From positions 2,310,501 through 2,374,500 of the forward strand of contig NZ_CP131039.1 of assembly GCF_030657335.1 (NCBI RefSeq): 64,000 nucleotides of DNA, in the 5' to 3' direction. The notes beneath the pieces were generated by a model, which had not been told where the DNA came from, did not search any database, and saw only the letters and a program-made list of their open reading frames with translations. Positions 8,206-17,101 of the stretch are shown in pieces; position 1 is the stretch's first letter; every line of letters starts with the position of its first letter. Source of the DNA: Croceibacterium aestuarii. Its GTDB lineage: Bacteria; Pseudomonadota; Alphaproteobacteria; Sphingomonadales; Sphingomonadaceae. Position numbers and translations under genes: made by a program.

Positions 8206-9357
8206 ATGTTCGGTAACTGGAAACGCCTTCTATCCGTGGGCTTGCTCGCGCTGACACTCGCAGCGTGCAAGATCATCCCCGGCGGCGGGCGGCCTCCGGT
8301 CGTCACGCCCACGCCCTCGCCCGGGTCCGAGCAGCCGGTTTTGCCGACCGACGAGACGCGCCACCGCGTGGCGCTGCTGGTCCCGCTTTCGGGCAGCAAC
8401 GGCGAAGTCGGCCAGTCGATTGCCAACGCCACCACGATGGCGCTGCTCGACACCAACGCCGCCAACCTGCGCATCACGACCTACGATACCGCGACCGGAG
8501 CCGCGACCGCGGCGGCGCAGGCGATTCGCGACGGCAACAAGCTGATCCTCGGGCCGCTTCTCGGCACCGATGTCACCCCTGTCCTCGCCCAGGCCCGCCC
8601 GGCGGACGTGCCGCTCATCAGCTTTTCGAACGACACCTCGGTCGCCGCTCGCGACGTCTTCGTGATGGGCATCATGCCCGAGCAGTCCATCGCCCGGACG
8701 GTCGATTACGCCATCGGCAAGGGGGCCAAGCGCTTCGCCGCCATCGTGCCGAACGGCGAATACGGCCGCCGCGCCGAAATCGCCCTGGCCAACCGCGTCT
8801 CGGCCAGCGGCGGGGTCCTCGTCGCCACCGAGCGCTACGACCGCGGCAATACTTCGATCATCAGCGCGGCCGAGCGGCTCAAGGCGCGCGGCGGGTTCGA
8901 TACGGTCCTGATCGCCGACGGCGTGCGCCTGTCGGCGCTGGCGGCGGGATCGCTCAAGGATGCCGGCGTGGCTCTGCCCCGCCTCCTCGGCACCGAGCTA
9001 TGGAGCGGCGACGACGACCTGACCCGCGCCTCGGCGCTGCGCGGCGCCTGGTTCTCGACCGTCTCCGATGCGCGCTATCGCCAGTTCGTGACGAGCTACA
9101 AGACGCGGTTCGGCGAGCAACCCTATCGGATCGCCACTCTGGGATACGATTCGGTCCTGCTGGCGCTGCGCATCGCCCGCGACTGGAAACCGGGCCGCGA
9201 TTTTCCGACCGCGGAGCTGCTCGACGACGGCGGATTCCTCGGCATAGACGGGCCGTTCCGGTTCCGCCGCGACGGCGTGGCCGAACGGGCGATGGAGGTC
9301 CGGCAGGTCGGCAACGGCACCGTCTCGGTGGTCGACCCGGCGCCGTCGCGCTTCTGA
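8206..9357 (+). CDS. Penicillin-binding protein activator (LpoA/LppC-like) lipoprotein
   Basis: The 383-residue protein starts with a lipoprotein signal ending in the lipobox LTLAAC (C21). After a proline-rich linker it has a periplasmic-binding-protein fold: VALLVPLSGSNGEVGQS near residue 48, LGPLLGTDVTPVL near 120, the FAAIVPNGEYGRRAEIAL block near 180 and FDTVLIADG. This is the LppC/LpoA family. In gammaproteobacteria LpoA is an outer-membrane activator of PBP1a; function in alphaproteobacteria is by analogy. An ATG at 8206 was chosen because it opens the signal peptide. It is divergent from rsmI. Confidence 0.85.
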   Translation: MFGNWKRLLSVGLLALTLAACKIIPGGGRPPVVTPTPSPGSEQPVLPTDETRHRVALLVPLSGSNGEVGQSIANATTMALLDTNAANLRITTYDTATGAATAAAQAIRDGNKLILGPLLGTDVTPVLAQARPADVPLISFSNDTSVAARDVFVMGIMPEQSIARTVDYAIGKGAKRFAAIVPNGEYGRRAEIALANRVSASGGVLVATERYDRGNTSIISAAERLKARGGFDTVLIADGVRLSALAAGSLKDAGVALPRLLGTELWSGDDDLTRASALRGAWFSTVSDARYRQFVTSYKTRFGEQPYRIATLGYDSVLLALRIARDWKPGRDFPTAELLDDGGFLGIDGPFRFRRDGVAERAMEVRQVGNGTVSVVDPAPSRF

Positions 9358-9429
9358 CGATCCTCGGTTCGGCGGAAAACCGCCGCGCCGAGCTTGAACC
9401 GGCGAGAATCCGCGCCCTATAGCAGTTCG

Positions 9430-11406
9430 ATGCCAGACGACCTGTTCGACAAGCTGCCCGCCGGCGGCGGCGATTACGACGCCTCCTCGATCGAGGTGCT
9501 GGAAGGGCTCGAGCCGGTCCGGCGGCGCCCCGGCATGTACATCGGCGGGACCGACGAACGCGCGCTGCACCACCTCGCCGCCGAAGTGCTCGACAACGCC
9601 ATGGACGAAGCGGTAGCCGGCCATGCCAGCCGCATCGAGGTCACGCTGGAGGAAGGCAATCGCCTGACGATCAGCGACAACGGCCGCGGCATGCCGATCG
9701 ACGAGCATCCCAAGTTCCCCGGCAAGTCGGCGCTCGAAGTGATCATGACCACGCTGCACTCGGGCGGGAAGTTTTCCGGCAAGGCCTATGCCACCAGCGG
9801 CGGCCTGCACGGCGTCGGCGTTTCGGTGGTCAATGCCTTGTCCTCCGATAGCCGGGTCGAGGTGGCGAAGAACAAGGAAGTCTTCGCGCAGTCCTTTTCG
9901 CGCGGCATCGCGCAGGGCAAGCTGGCGAAGGTCGGCGACACGCCCAACCGCCGCGGCACCACGGTCAGCTTCACGCCGGATACCGAGATTTTCGGCGATC
10001 GCCAGTTCATCCCCAAGCGGCTGTTCAAGCTCGCCCGCTCGAAGGCCTATCTCTACGCGGGGGTGGAAATCCGCTGGAAATGCGCCGCCTCGCTCGCCTC
10101 GGAAGAGGTGCCGAGCGAAGCGGTGTTCCAGTTCCCCGGCGGCCTCGCCGACCACCTCGCCGAACAGATCGGGCAGCGCGAATGCGTGACCAGCGTGCCC
10201 TTCGGCGGCCGGCAGGATTTCCCCGATGAGCAGGGCCGCGTCGAGTGGGCCGTGGCCTGGCCGCTGTGGTCGGACGGAGCCTATTCTTGGTACTGCAACA
10301 CCGTGCCCACGCCCGACGGCGGCACCCACGAGCAGGGCATGCGCGCGGCGCTGGTCAAGGGCATCCGCGCCTTCGGCGAGCTGGTCGGGCAGAAGAAGGC
10401 CAAGGACATCACGGCCGACGACATCGTCACCGGCAGCGAAATCATGCTCTCGGTGTTCATCCGCGATCCGCAGTTCCAGAGCCAGACCAAGGACCGCCTG
10501 ACCTCGCCCGAAGCCGCGCGGCTGGTCGAGAACGCGGTGCGCGACCACTTCGACCATTTCCTGTCCGACAACATGGAGCGCGGCCGCGCGCTGCTGGGCA
10601 GCGTGATGGAGCGGATGGACGAGCGCCTGCGGCGCAAGGCCGAGCGCGAGATCAAGCGCAAGACCGCGACCAGCGGCAAGAAACTGCGCCTGCCGGGCAA
10701 GCTCACCGACTGCAGCGGGGAAGGCAAGGGCGAGACCGAGCTGTTCATTGTCGAGGGCGACAGCGCCGGCGGCAGCGCCAAGCAAGCGCGCGACCGCAAG
10801 ACCCAGGCGATCCTGCCGATCCGCGGCAAGATCCTCAACGTCGCCAGCGCCACCGCCGACAAGATCCGCGCCAACAGCGAGATTGCCGATCTCACGCTCG
10901 CGCTCGGCTGCGGCACGCGCAAGGACTGCGACCCGGAAAACCTGCGCTACGACCGCGTGGTCATCATGACCGACGCCGACGTCGACGGCGCGCATATCGC
11001 CACGCTGCTCATGACCTTCTTCTTCCAGGAAATGCCCGAGCTGGTGCGCCGCGGCCATCTGTTCCTCGCCCAGCCCCCGCTCTACCGCCTGACCAACGGC
11101 AAGGAGAGCCACTACGCCAAGGACGAGGAGCACCGCCGCGAGCTGGAAGAGACGGTGTTCCAGGGCAAGAAGGTCGAAGTCTCACGCTTCAAGGGCCTTG
11201 GCGAAATGAACCCGGCGCAGCTGCGCGAGACGACGATGGATCCCAAGAGCCGCAGCCTGATCCGCATCACCCTGCCGGCCGAGCACGAACAGCGCTACGC
11301 CATCGCCGAACTCGTCGACCAGCTGATGGGCCGCAATCCGGAACATCGCTTCAACTTCATCCAGAACCGCGCCGGCGAGCTCGACCGGGATTTGATCGAT
11401 GCTTGA
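9430..11406 (+). CDS. parE: DNA topoisomerase IV subunit B
   Basis: ParE is the ATPase subunit of topoisomerase IV, which decatenates daughter chromosomes. The 658-residue length fits ParE and is too short for most GyrB. The GHKL ATPase site is at the N-terminus (RRRPGMYIGG, EVLDNAMDEAVAGH, ISDNGRGMPID, the SGGLHGVGVSVVNALS lid). The TOPRIM site follows: EGDSAGGSAKQARDR near residue 441 and TDADVDGAH near 515. An ATG at 9430 was preferred to an upstream TTG. It stands alone; parC is not in the window, while gyrA lies 36 kb away. Confidence 0.93.
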   Translation: MPDDLFDKLPAGGGDYDASSIEVLEGLEPVRRRPGMYIGGTDERALHHLAAEVLDNAMDEAVAGHASRIEVTLEEGNRLTISDNGRGMPIDEHPKFPGKSALEVIMTTLHSGGKFSGKAYATSGGLHGVGVSVVNALSSDSRVEVAKNKEVFAQSFSRGIAQGKLAKVGDTPNRRGTTVSFTPDTEIFGDRQFIPKRLFKLARSKAYLYAGVEIRWKCAASLASEEVPSEAVFQFPGGLADHLAEQIGQRECVTSVPFGGRQDFPDEQGRVEWAVAWPLWSDGAYSWYCNTVPTPDGGTHEQGMRAALVKGIRAFGELVGQKKAKDITADDIVTGSEIMLSVFIRDPQFQSQTKDRLTSPEAARLVENAVRDHFDHFLSDNMERGRALLGSVMERMDERLRRKAEREIKRKTATSGKKLRLPGKLTDCSGEGKGETELFIVEGDSAGGSAKQARDRKTQAILPIRGKILNVASATADKIRANSEIADLTLALGCGTRKDCDPENLRYDRVVIMTDADVDGAHIATLLMTFFFQEMPELVRRGHLFLAQPPLYRLTNGKESHYAKDEEHRRELEETVFQGKKVEVSRFKGLGEMNPAQLRETTMDPKSRSLIRITLPAEHEQRYAIAELVDQLMGRNPEHRFNFIQNRAGELDRDLIDA

Positions 11407-11441
11407 GCCCCGCGGCGGCAAAGGGGTGGAAAGCGGACGGA

Positions 11442-11564
11442 TCAATCGCCGCCAAATCGGTCCCAGATGAATGGGCTCTTTCCCCTCTTGTGTGACCGCA
11501 AAACGCGCCAACCCTGTCCCACGCCCAACGCGATCACAACGCCCAAGACTACAAGGAGCGACAT
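11442..11564 (-). CDS. Possible 40-residue single-helix membrane protein
   Basis: A short minus-strand frame in the gap after parE encodes a hydrophobic helix (MSLLVVLGVVIALGVGQGW) followed by a basic tail and ending in FIWDRFGGD. The pattern of a membrane helix with positive inside residues is what a small membrane protein would show. A second in-frame ATG at 11570 would add two residues. The ribosome site is weak. Codon use is less GC-rich at third positions than in neighbouring genes, which suggests either foreign or decaying sequence. No function can be proposed. It is equally possible that this is a chance frame. Confidence 0.35.
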   Translation of the reverse strand: MSLLVVLGVVIALGVGQGWRVLRSHKRGKSPFIWDRFGGD

Positions 11565-11590
11565 GCTCATCTGGGAATATTGCAGCAAGG

Positions 11591-11618
11591 GGCTAATGAC
11601 CACAATGGGTCGTTAGCC
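11591..11618. other. Hairpin in the parE-HTH gap
   Basis: An 11-base-pair inverted repeat (GGCTAATGACC and GGTCGTTAGCC, one wobble) closes on a six-base loop. It is followed by GACAGTCCGCT. It would sit in the 5' leader of the possible 40-residue protein on the minus strand. On the plus strand a 17-codon frame with an AAGGAG ribosome site (11563-11616) ends in its 3' arm. Whether it is a repeat unit, a leader structure or an RNA gene is unknown. The rest of 11407-11732 holds nothing else recognised. Confidence 0.45.
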
Positions 11619-11732
11619 GACAGTCCGCTCTGAAGCTGCGCGGCGGCACCGGTCGCCAAGTTGCAAAGCCCGAAGCGCGCCCGGCATAGCGCGGAAAAAA
11701 AACACTTTCCTACAAGCACCGAGATCGGGCTT

Positions 11733-12191
11733 ATGATCGGGATGAACCGCAACTCACCCCCGATCGCCCTCGGCCCTCTGACAGGCCGCCCACCCCGTCC
11801 CTCGCCGCGCGTGCCTGCGTTCTACCCCGTGCCGCTGCGCGCGATCCATAATGGCTGGTCGCCCGAGCGGCAGGCGCATTTCATCGGCTGGCTGGCCGAG
11901 ACAGGCTCGGTCAGTGCGGCCTGCGAACGGGTCGGCATGAGCCGCAAGGGCGCCTACCAGCTGCGCAAGAAGCCGCATTCGGAAAGCTTCGCCGCGGCGT
12001 GGGACGCCGCGCTCGGCTGGCCGGTGCGAAAGGTGACGGCCGACGAGTGGGATGTGCTGGTCCACGGCACCCTGTACGAGCCGCGCTTCCGGCGCGGCCG
12101 CTACATCGGTTTTCGGCGGAAATCCGATGCGGCCGGTCTATCCCGCATGCTCAACGGGCTCGCGCGGCAGCCGCGCAAGGTGTGGCCCTGA
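11733..12191 (+). CDS. Helix-turn-helix protein of unknown function
   Basis: The 152-residue protein has a proline-rich N-terminus, then a conserved-looking helix-turn-helix: RQAHFIGWLAETGSVSAACE followed by RVGMSRKGAYQLRKKP (residues about 45-80). This resembles terminase-small-subunit or LysR-type HTH regions seen in many sphingomonad hypothetical proteins. The C-terminus is basic (FRRGRYIGFRRKSDAAGLSRML) and may contact nucleic acid. The start could be at 11733 or at the ATG at 11742. No operon partner is evident. A DNA-binding role is inferred from the HTH only. Confidence 0.65.
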   Translation: MIGMNRNSPPIALGPLTGRPPRPSPRVPAFYPVPLRAIHNGWSPERQAHFIGWLAETGSVSAACERVGMSRKGAYQLRKKPHSESFAAAWDAALGWPVRKVTADEWDVLVHGTLYEPRFRRGRYIGFRRKSDAAGLSRMLNGLARQPRKVWP

Positions 12192-12239
12192 GGGTTGCAC
12201 GTTTTCCCGCGAAAACTGGTTTTTCGGAACCCTGAGGGT
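12186..12239. repeat. Two CCCTGAGGGT direct repeats around a hairpin
   Basis: CCCTGAGGGT occurs at 12186-12195, overlapping the stop of the HTH gene, and again at 12230-12239, 44 bases later. Each is nearly palindromic (CCCT-G-AGGG). Between them GTTTTC-CCGC-GAAAAC forms a short hairpin followed by a T-rich run, which may be a weak terminator for the HTH gene. The remaining bases to the DUF817 start (about 140) show nothing recognisable. Confidence 0.35.
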
Positions 12240-12382
12240 AACACCAACCTGCCGAATTGGAGCCATCGTACGTCGATACGAGTGCCGCAAGAATTGTCGA
12301 AGCGTCCGGCTGCGTCTGGGCGTCATATTGCTCACGAATTGCTCACTTGCCGAGGTCACGGCGGGCGGTCAGCGCATGGGGC

Positions 12383-13291
12383 ATGACTCAGCCAAGACCC
12401 TCATCGTCACACACCCGTTTCGCCCGCGTACGCGAGCGGCTCGAGGCATACGCGCCTCCGCCGGGCTGGCCCGCCTGGATCTATGAATTCGCGCTGTTCG
12501 GGTTCAAGCAGGGCTGGGCCTGCCTGTTCGGCGCGTCGATGCTGGCACTGCTGCTGGCGACGCACCTGTTCTACCCCGACCATGCCGCCCTCGCCCGCTA
12601 CGATTTCCTGACCCTCGCGGCGCTCGCCATCCAGCTCGCCATGCTCGGTTTCCGGCTCGAGACCTGGGACGAGGCCAGGGTGATCTTCGCCTTCCACGTC
12701 GTCGGTACGGTGATGGAGCTGTTCAAGACCAGCGCCGGATCGTGGATCTATCCCGAGGACAGCCTGCTCAGGATCGGCGACGTACCGCTGTTTTCCGGCT
12801 TCATGTACGCCTCGGTCGGCAGCTACATCGCCCGCGTCTGGCGCATCTTCGATATGCAGTTCGAGCCTTGGCCACGGAGACCCTGGCCGCAGCTGCTGGC
12901 GGCGGCGATCTACGTCAATTTCTTTGCCCACCACTGGCTGCCCGACGTTCGGCTGGCCCTGTTCGCCGCGATGGGCCTGCTATTCTGGCGCACGCGGGTC
13001 TATTTCACGGTCTGGCGCAGGCGCCGCTGGATGCCGCTGCTGCTGGGCTGGTTCCTCGTCGCGCTGTTCATCTGGTTTGCCGAGAACCTTGGCACTTTTG
13101 CCCGCGCCTGGAGCTATCCCGACCAGGCTGGGGGATGGCATCCGGTCGCGCCGATGAAGCTCGGCGCCTGGTACCTGCTGATGTACATCAGCTTCGTGCT
13201 CGTCGCGGCGGTGCATCGCCCGGTGGGCGAGAGGCCGATCAGTCGAAACTGTAGGCCAGCTCGACGTCGCCCCAGCGGCGCCCGTCGATGA
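12383..13291 (+). CDS. DUF817 family integral membrane protein
   Basis: DUF817 proteins are bacterial membrane proteins of unknown function. The 302-residue protein has about eight hydrophobic segments and the family-typical stretches [21 protein letters not shown] near the N-terminus, the [21 protein letters not shown] motif near 115, [18 protein letters not shown] and [12 protein letters not shown]. The ATG at 12383 precedes the conserved start. The last 53 bases overlap the convergent chemoreceptor gene, and the final 25 or so residues (arginine-rich, after VHRPVGERP) look like read-through beyond an ancestral stop. Confidence 0.8.
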   Translation: MTQPRPSSSHTRFARVRERLEAYAPPPGWPAWIYEFALFGFKQGWACLFGASMLALLLATHLFYPDHAALARYDFLTLAALAIQLAMLGFRLETWDEARVIFAFHVVGTVMELFKTSAGSWIYPEDSLLRIGDVPLFSGFMYASVGSYIARVWRIFDMQFEPWPRRPWPQLLAAAIYVNFFAHHWLPDVRLALFAAMGLLFWRTRVYFTVWRRRRWMPLLLGWFLVALFIWFAENLGTFARAWSYPDQAGGWHPVAPMKLGAWYLLMYISFVLVAAVHRPVGERPISRNCRPARRRPSGARR

Positions 13292-14642
13292 CCAGCGGGA
13301 CGTAGACGTTGCGCACCACGCGGTAGGTCCGTCCGTCGCCCTCGTGGCGATAGACCGCCATCATGTAGGGATCCGCGCTCGCCTTGGCCTTCTGGTCGAT
13401 GGCGTCGAGAATCTTGCGGCCGTTGCGGCAGAACTGGGTGTCATGAGCCACATCGCCGGTCGGCGGGCGCGAATGCTTCGAAAGGTGGGTCGGCAAGAAG
13501 CCGTTCATGTCGGTGCAGGCGCTTGCGGTAATCCGCGGGTCGGCTTGACTGAAGCGGTCGAGCATCGGCTGCCAGACGCGGTCGGCCCAGTCGTTCAAAC
13601 GCGTACGGAACCGCTGCGGATTGCTCCCGGCGATCTCGCGATAATCGCGGTCGAACAAGGCCTCGGCGCTCAGCTCTCCCGCGGCGATCGCCTGCTCGGT
13701 GCGCTCGGCCACTTCGCGGGCATAGCCCTGCGCGCGTTCGACCATCGCACTGTCCTCGGGGGAGAGGCCGGCCTTGACCAGCGCATCGAACATGCCGCTG
13801 GCAGTCAATTCGAGCGCCTCGATCCGCTGCTGGGCGTGGCGCAGCCGGTCCTCGTTGTCTTCGGCCGCCTGGTCGTAATCGGCAACGACCTCCCGCACCT
13901 GGTGGACATGCGAACTGATCGTGCCGGTATTGCGGGAAATCTGATCGTTTTGCCTGTCGACCTCGACGATCAGGTCGCTGACGGTCTCGATGGTGCGTTC
14001 GATGCTGTTGACCGAGGCCTTGGCCTGCGCGCTCGCTTCGGCGCCGCTCTTGATCCGGTTGACGACCTGATCGCCCTCCCCGGCCAGCGTGTCGATCGTG
14101 CGGGTGATTTCGTAGCTGGCGCGCTGTGCGTCTCCGGCCAGGCTCTTCACCTCGTTGGCGACGACCGTGAAGGTGCGTCCGGCCTCGCCCGCACGGCGCG
14201 CCTCGATCGCGGCGTTGAGTGCGAGGATGTTGGTCTTGTCGGCAATCTGCTCGATCTCGCGCGACGAGCGTTTGACCTGCTCCATCGCCGCGGCGAAACC
14301 GGTGACGTGGCGGGTCAGCGTCTGCACGGTGTCGAGCAGGTCGGTGATCTGCGAGAGCGAAGTGTGGATATGCTTGCGGCCTTCGCCGAGGCGATCGATG
14401 GCCCGCTGCGAAAGCAGGCGCGCCTCGTCGCAGGCGTCGGTGACCTTTTCCTGATCGGAATCGAGCGCCTTGACCGTGCCTTTGAGCGCGTCGTGCCGGA
14501 CGCGAAGCGCGGAGAACGATTCGAGCACCTTTTCGACCACGCCGGCCACGTCCGAGCAGCCCACCGTGACTTCCCCGCAGTGATGCGAAATGCCATCGAT
14601 ACTCGTATTGCTGCTGCCACCTGGAATTGCGACGTGTTCCAT
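13239..14642 (-). CDS. Soluble methyl-accepting chemotaxis protein with C-terminal sensory domain
   Basis: The 467-residue protein has no membrane helix and no signal peptide, so it is a cytoplasmic chemoreceptor. The signalling hairpin is near residues 100-240 with the conserved tip [20 protein letters not shown] followed by [21 protein letters not shown] (131-169). After the coiled coil, residues about 330-467 form a separate domain with [31 protein letters not shown] and WGDVELAY. This type of C-terminal domain is found on soluble receptors in other alphaproteobacteria; its ligand is unknown. No che genes lie nearby. A single monocistronic transcript is likely. Confidence 0.85.
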   Translation of the reverse strand: MEHVAIPGGSSNTSIDGISHHCGEVTVGCSDVAGVVEKVLESFSALRVRHDALKGTVKALDSDQEKVTDACDEARLLSQRAIDRLGEGRKHIHTSLSQITDLLDTVQTLTRHVTGFAAAMEQVKRSSREIEQIADKTNILALNAAIEARRAGEAGRTFTVVANEVKSLAGDAQRASYEITRTIDTLAGEGDQVVNRIKSGAEASAQAKASVNSIERTIETVSDLIVEVDRQNDQISRNTGTISSHVHQVREVVADYDQAAEDNEDRLRHAQQRIEALELTASGMFDALVKAGLSPEDSAMVERAQGYAREVAERTEQAIAAGELSAEALFDRDYREIAGSNPQRFRTRLNDWADRVWQPMLDRFSQADPRITASACTDMNGFLPTHLSKHSRPPTGDVAHDTQFCRNGRKILDAIDQKAKASADPYMMAVYRHEGDGRTYRVVRNVYVPLVIDGRRWGDVELAYSFD

Positions 14643-14748
14643 CGGGGTCCGGACCTTTCCTTCGTTCGGTCACGGCCTAGGACGACGTGGTTACCTCCCT
14701 CTTAAGCTGGAGGAATATTTCTCTCTACTATCGGGAGATTGCGCGAAA

Positions 14749-15474
14749 TCAGAATTCGCGCGGGACCTCGGCGAAGATCTTCTTCACGGCCGGACGGGCG
14801 TTGATCTGCTCGATCCACCGCAGCAGGTGAGGCGTCTTCTCCTTGCTGACGAACTCGGGAAAACCGAACTGCATGCCGTTGGCGGTCGAGAAATTGCAGA
14901 TATCCGCCAGCGAATAGACCTCGCCGGCGAGCCATTCATGGTCGGCGAGGTGGTCGTCGAGCTTGCGCACCGAGACGCCGATTTTGCGCATTTCCTCGTC
15001 GATCATGTCCTGCGGAAAGCCCTGGCGTGCGCGGCGCCATTTGACCTGCTGTTCGGGCACCGGGATCTTCTTGACCATCTCCTCGAACTCGTCATCCGAG
15101 AGGTGCTGGACCATCTTGCCGACATGGCGCTGCCAGCCGATCGTCGAAACGCACCAGCAGAAATATTCGTCGACCCACTTCGTCCATATGCGCATTTGCG
15201 CGACGTCGTAGGGATCGCTCGGCCGCAGCTTGACCTCGGTGGGGTGCGCGTCCTCAAGATATTCGCAAATCACCGTGCTCTCGGTGACAATCCGGCCATC
15301 ATCGTCGAGCGCGGGGACCTGGCCGCGTGGGTTGATCTTCTTGTACCAGTCCGAATGGTGTTCGAACTTGCGCGGGTCGAGCAGCTTGTGCTCGAATTCC
15401 AGTTCCTTCTCATAGAGCGCCATCATCGGCTTCAAGGAATTGGCGCCGGGTCCGAAGCTGTAGAACGTAAGCAT
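14749..15474 (-). CDS. Glutathione S-transferase family protein
   Basis: The 241-residue protein has an N-terminal thioredoxin-like domain (MLTFYSFGPGANSLKPMMAL; INPRGQVPALDDDG with the cis-proline; ESTVICEYLED, the glutathione-binding SNAIL-like segment) and an all-helical C-terminal domain (WLAGEVYSLADICNFS). The start at 15474 aligns with the usual GST beginning; an upstream in-frame ATG adds 45 unrelated residues. The substrate cannot be told from the sequence. The gene is divergent from a small lipoprotein with a gap of about 107 bases. Confidence 0.88.
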   Translation of the reverse strand: MLTFYSFGPGANSLKPMMALYEKELEFEHKLLDPRKFEHHSDWYKKINPRGQVPALDDDGRIVTESTVICEYLEDAHPTEVKLRPSDPYDVAQMRIWTKWVDEYFCWCVSTIGWQRHVGKMVQHLSDDEFEEMVKKIPVPEQQVKWRRARQGFPQDMIDEEMRKIGVSVRKLDDHLADHEWLAGEVYSLADICNFSTANGMQFGFPEFVSKEKTPHLLRWIEQINARPAVKKIFAEVPREF

Positions 15475-15581
15475 GAGAGTCTCTCCAAGGTTGCGATAGC
15501 TTGTGTAGCGCATGTCGGACGGAGTCAATTTGGCCTTGGCATCGTGTGGTGCTATTTTTGCGACCTCGAAGGAGAGGTTGG

Positions 15582-15908
15582 ATGCGCAAAATTCTCGCCC
15601 TCGCGGCACTGACTGCCTGCACCGCAGGCTCGCCTCCGCCGTCAGGCGGTCCCGTGCCCACGATCGAACGGCTTGAGGGTCCCTCCGCGGCCGATTCTGC
15701 CAACTGCCGCGACAAGGTCTATCGCGTGCGTGAAGAACGCGGGTTGCCAGCTCTGGACAAGAAAGGCGCCGACCCCGCCGAACCGTTGTTCATCGCGGCG
15801 GTGGACAAGCGGATCGACGGCTGCGCAGTCCTGGTGATGCGCAACGACACCAGCGACATCCGGCCGCTGCCCGAGCCCGAGGCGCCGGCCATGCGGCCGG
15901 CTCAGTAG
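15582..15908 (+). CDS. Small lipoprotein of unknown function
   Basis: The 108-residue protein starts with a lipoprotein signal (MRKILALAALTAC, lipobox cysteine 13) and a strong ribosome site, AAGGAGAGG. The mature part has a proline-rich segment, one pair of later cysteines (SANCRDKVYR and DGCAVLVMR) that could form a disulfide, and a proline-rich C-terminus. No family was recognised. Its stop overlaps the stop region of the convergent namZ gene by seven bases. It is probably anchored in the cell envelope. Confidence 0.75.
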   Translation: MRKILALAALTACTAGSPPPSGGPVPTIERLEGPSAADSANCRDKVYRVREERGLPALDKKGADPAEPLFIAAVDKRIDGCAVLVMRNDTSDIRPLPEPEAPAMRPAQ

Positions 15909-17101
15909 AGCAACAGGTCCGCAACATCCCCTCGCCATTGCGCTTCCCCGGGCGAGGCGATGGCATCGAGATCGCCCGGACCCGCGGCGGGATCATCGAC
16001 CCATTCGCGCAGGGCCGGTCCGCCGTTGATGACGTCGATGGCCAGCCGATCGAACTCGTACTCGTAGGGAAAGTCGCGCCAGATCCCGTATTCCGGGTAG
16101 AGATTGCGGATCGCCTTGAAGGCAAGCGCCTGGAGCCGCCACGGCTTGAACGCGCCGTGATCGTAGAACTTGCCTTCGGCGTGGATCATCAGCGCGTTGC
16201 ACAGTTCGCCGGCGTGTTTGTGGAACGTCGGCGTGAACCAGCAATCGCGCAGCGCGCAGCCCTCGAGCCATTGCGGAGCGATGCGCTCCATTTCTGTCCT
16301 GACCTGCGCGGCATCGATGTCGGGGGCTCCGAAGAGGACCTCGAGCGGGCGGGTGGTGCCCCGCCCCTCGCTCAGCGTGGTCCCTTCGAGCATCACTGTG
16401 CCAGCATAGGCCCGAGCCATGTTGACGTTGGCGGCATTGGGGCTCGGATTGATCCAGATCCGATCGTCGGGCCACCCGTACCCTGGCGCGGCCTCGGGCA
16501 GCCAGTAATGCATCTCGACGACCCGGTAATCGACCTCGAGGCCGAAGTGACGAACGAACCAATGGCCCATCTCGCCCATGGTCAGCCCGTGGCGCATCGG
16601 CATGGGTGCAGCGCCGACGAAACTTTCCTGTCCGGGCTGCAGCAGCGTCCCTTCCACCGGGCGCCCCGCCGGGTTCGGGCGGTCGAGCACCCACACGGCC
16701 TTACCGTGCTTGGCCGCTTCCTCGAGCAAGTAGAGGAGCGTCGTAACGAAGGTATAGATGCGGCAACCGAGGTCCTGCAGGTCGAACAGGAAAACGTCAG
16801 CGCTGGCCATCATCTGCTCGGTCGGACGGCGCACTTCGCCGTAGAGACTGAAAACCGGGATGCCGTACACGGGATCCTGTTCGTCGGCCGTTTCCACCAT
16901 GTTGTCCTGCTTGTCCCCCTTGAGTCCGTGTTGCGGGCCGAAGGCGCTGGTCACGTCCACGCCGGCAGCCATCAGCGCGTCGAGCGAATGGACGAGATCG
17001 GCAGTAACCGACGCCGGGTGGGCGACGAGGCTCGCGCGCCGTCCGGACAATTGCTTCAGGAGATCCGGCTCGGAAACGAGCCGGTCGATACCGAATTTCA
17101 T
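15902..17101 (-). CDS. namZ: DUF1343 exo-beta-N-acetylmuramidase NamZ family
   Basis: NamZ-type (DUF1343) enzymes remove terminal N-acetylmuramic acid from peptidoglycan glycans. The 399-residue protein carries family blocks SLVAHPASVTADLVHSLDAL, FGPQHGLKGDKQDNM (near 50), VFSLYGEVRRPTEQMM, DVFLFDLQDLGCRIYTFV near 95, WVLDRPNPAGRPVEG and NAANVNMARAYAGTVMLEGT. No signal peptide is visible, so a cytoplasmic role in muropeptide recycling is more likely than secretion. The ATG overlaps the stop of the upstream DOMON-like gene (ATGA), so both come from one transcript. Confidence 0.85.
   Translation of the reverse strand: MKFGIDRLVSEPDLLKQLSGRRASLVAHPASVTADLVHSLDALMAAGVDVTSAFGPQHGLKGDKQDNMVETADEQDPVYGIPVFSLYGEVRRPTEQMMASADVFLFDLQDLGCRIYTFVTTLLYLLEEAAKHGKAVWVLDRPNPAGRPVEGTLLQPGQESFVGAAPMPMRHGLTMGEMGHWFVRHFGLEVDYRVVEMHYWLPEAAPGYGWPDDRIWINPSPNAANVNMARAYAGTVMLEGTTLSEGRGTTRPLEVLFGAPDIDAAQVRTEMERIAPQWLEGCALRDCWFTPTFHKHAGELCNALMIHAEGKFYDHGAFKPWRLQALAFKAIRNLYPEYGIWRDFPYEYEFDRLAIDVINGGPALREWVDDPAAGPGDLDAIASPGEAQWRGDVADLLLY

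Noticed and set aside
8998-11133. A 711-codon minus-strand frame opposite parE
   Set aside because: Shadow of parE; composition is repetitive and no domain is recognisable.
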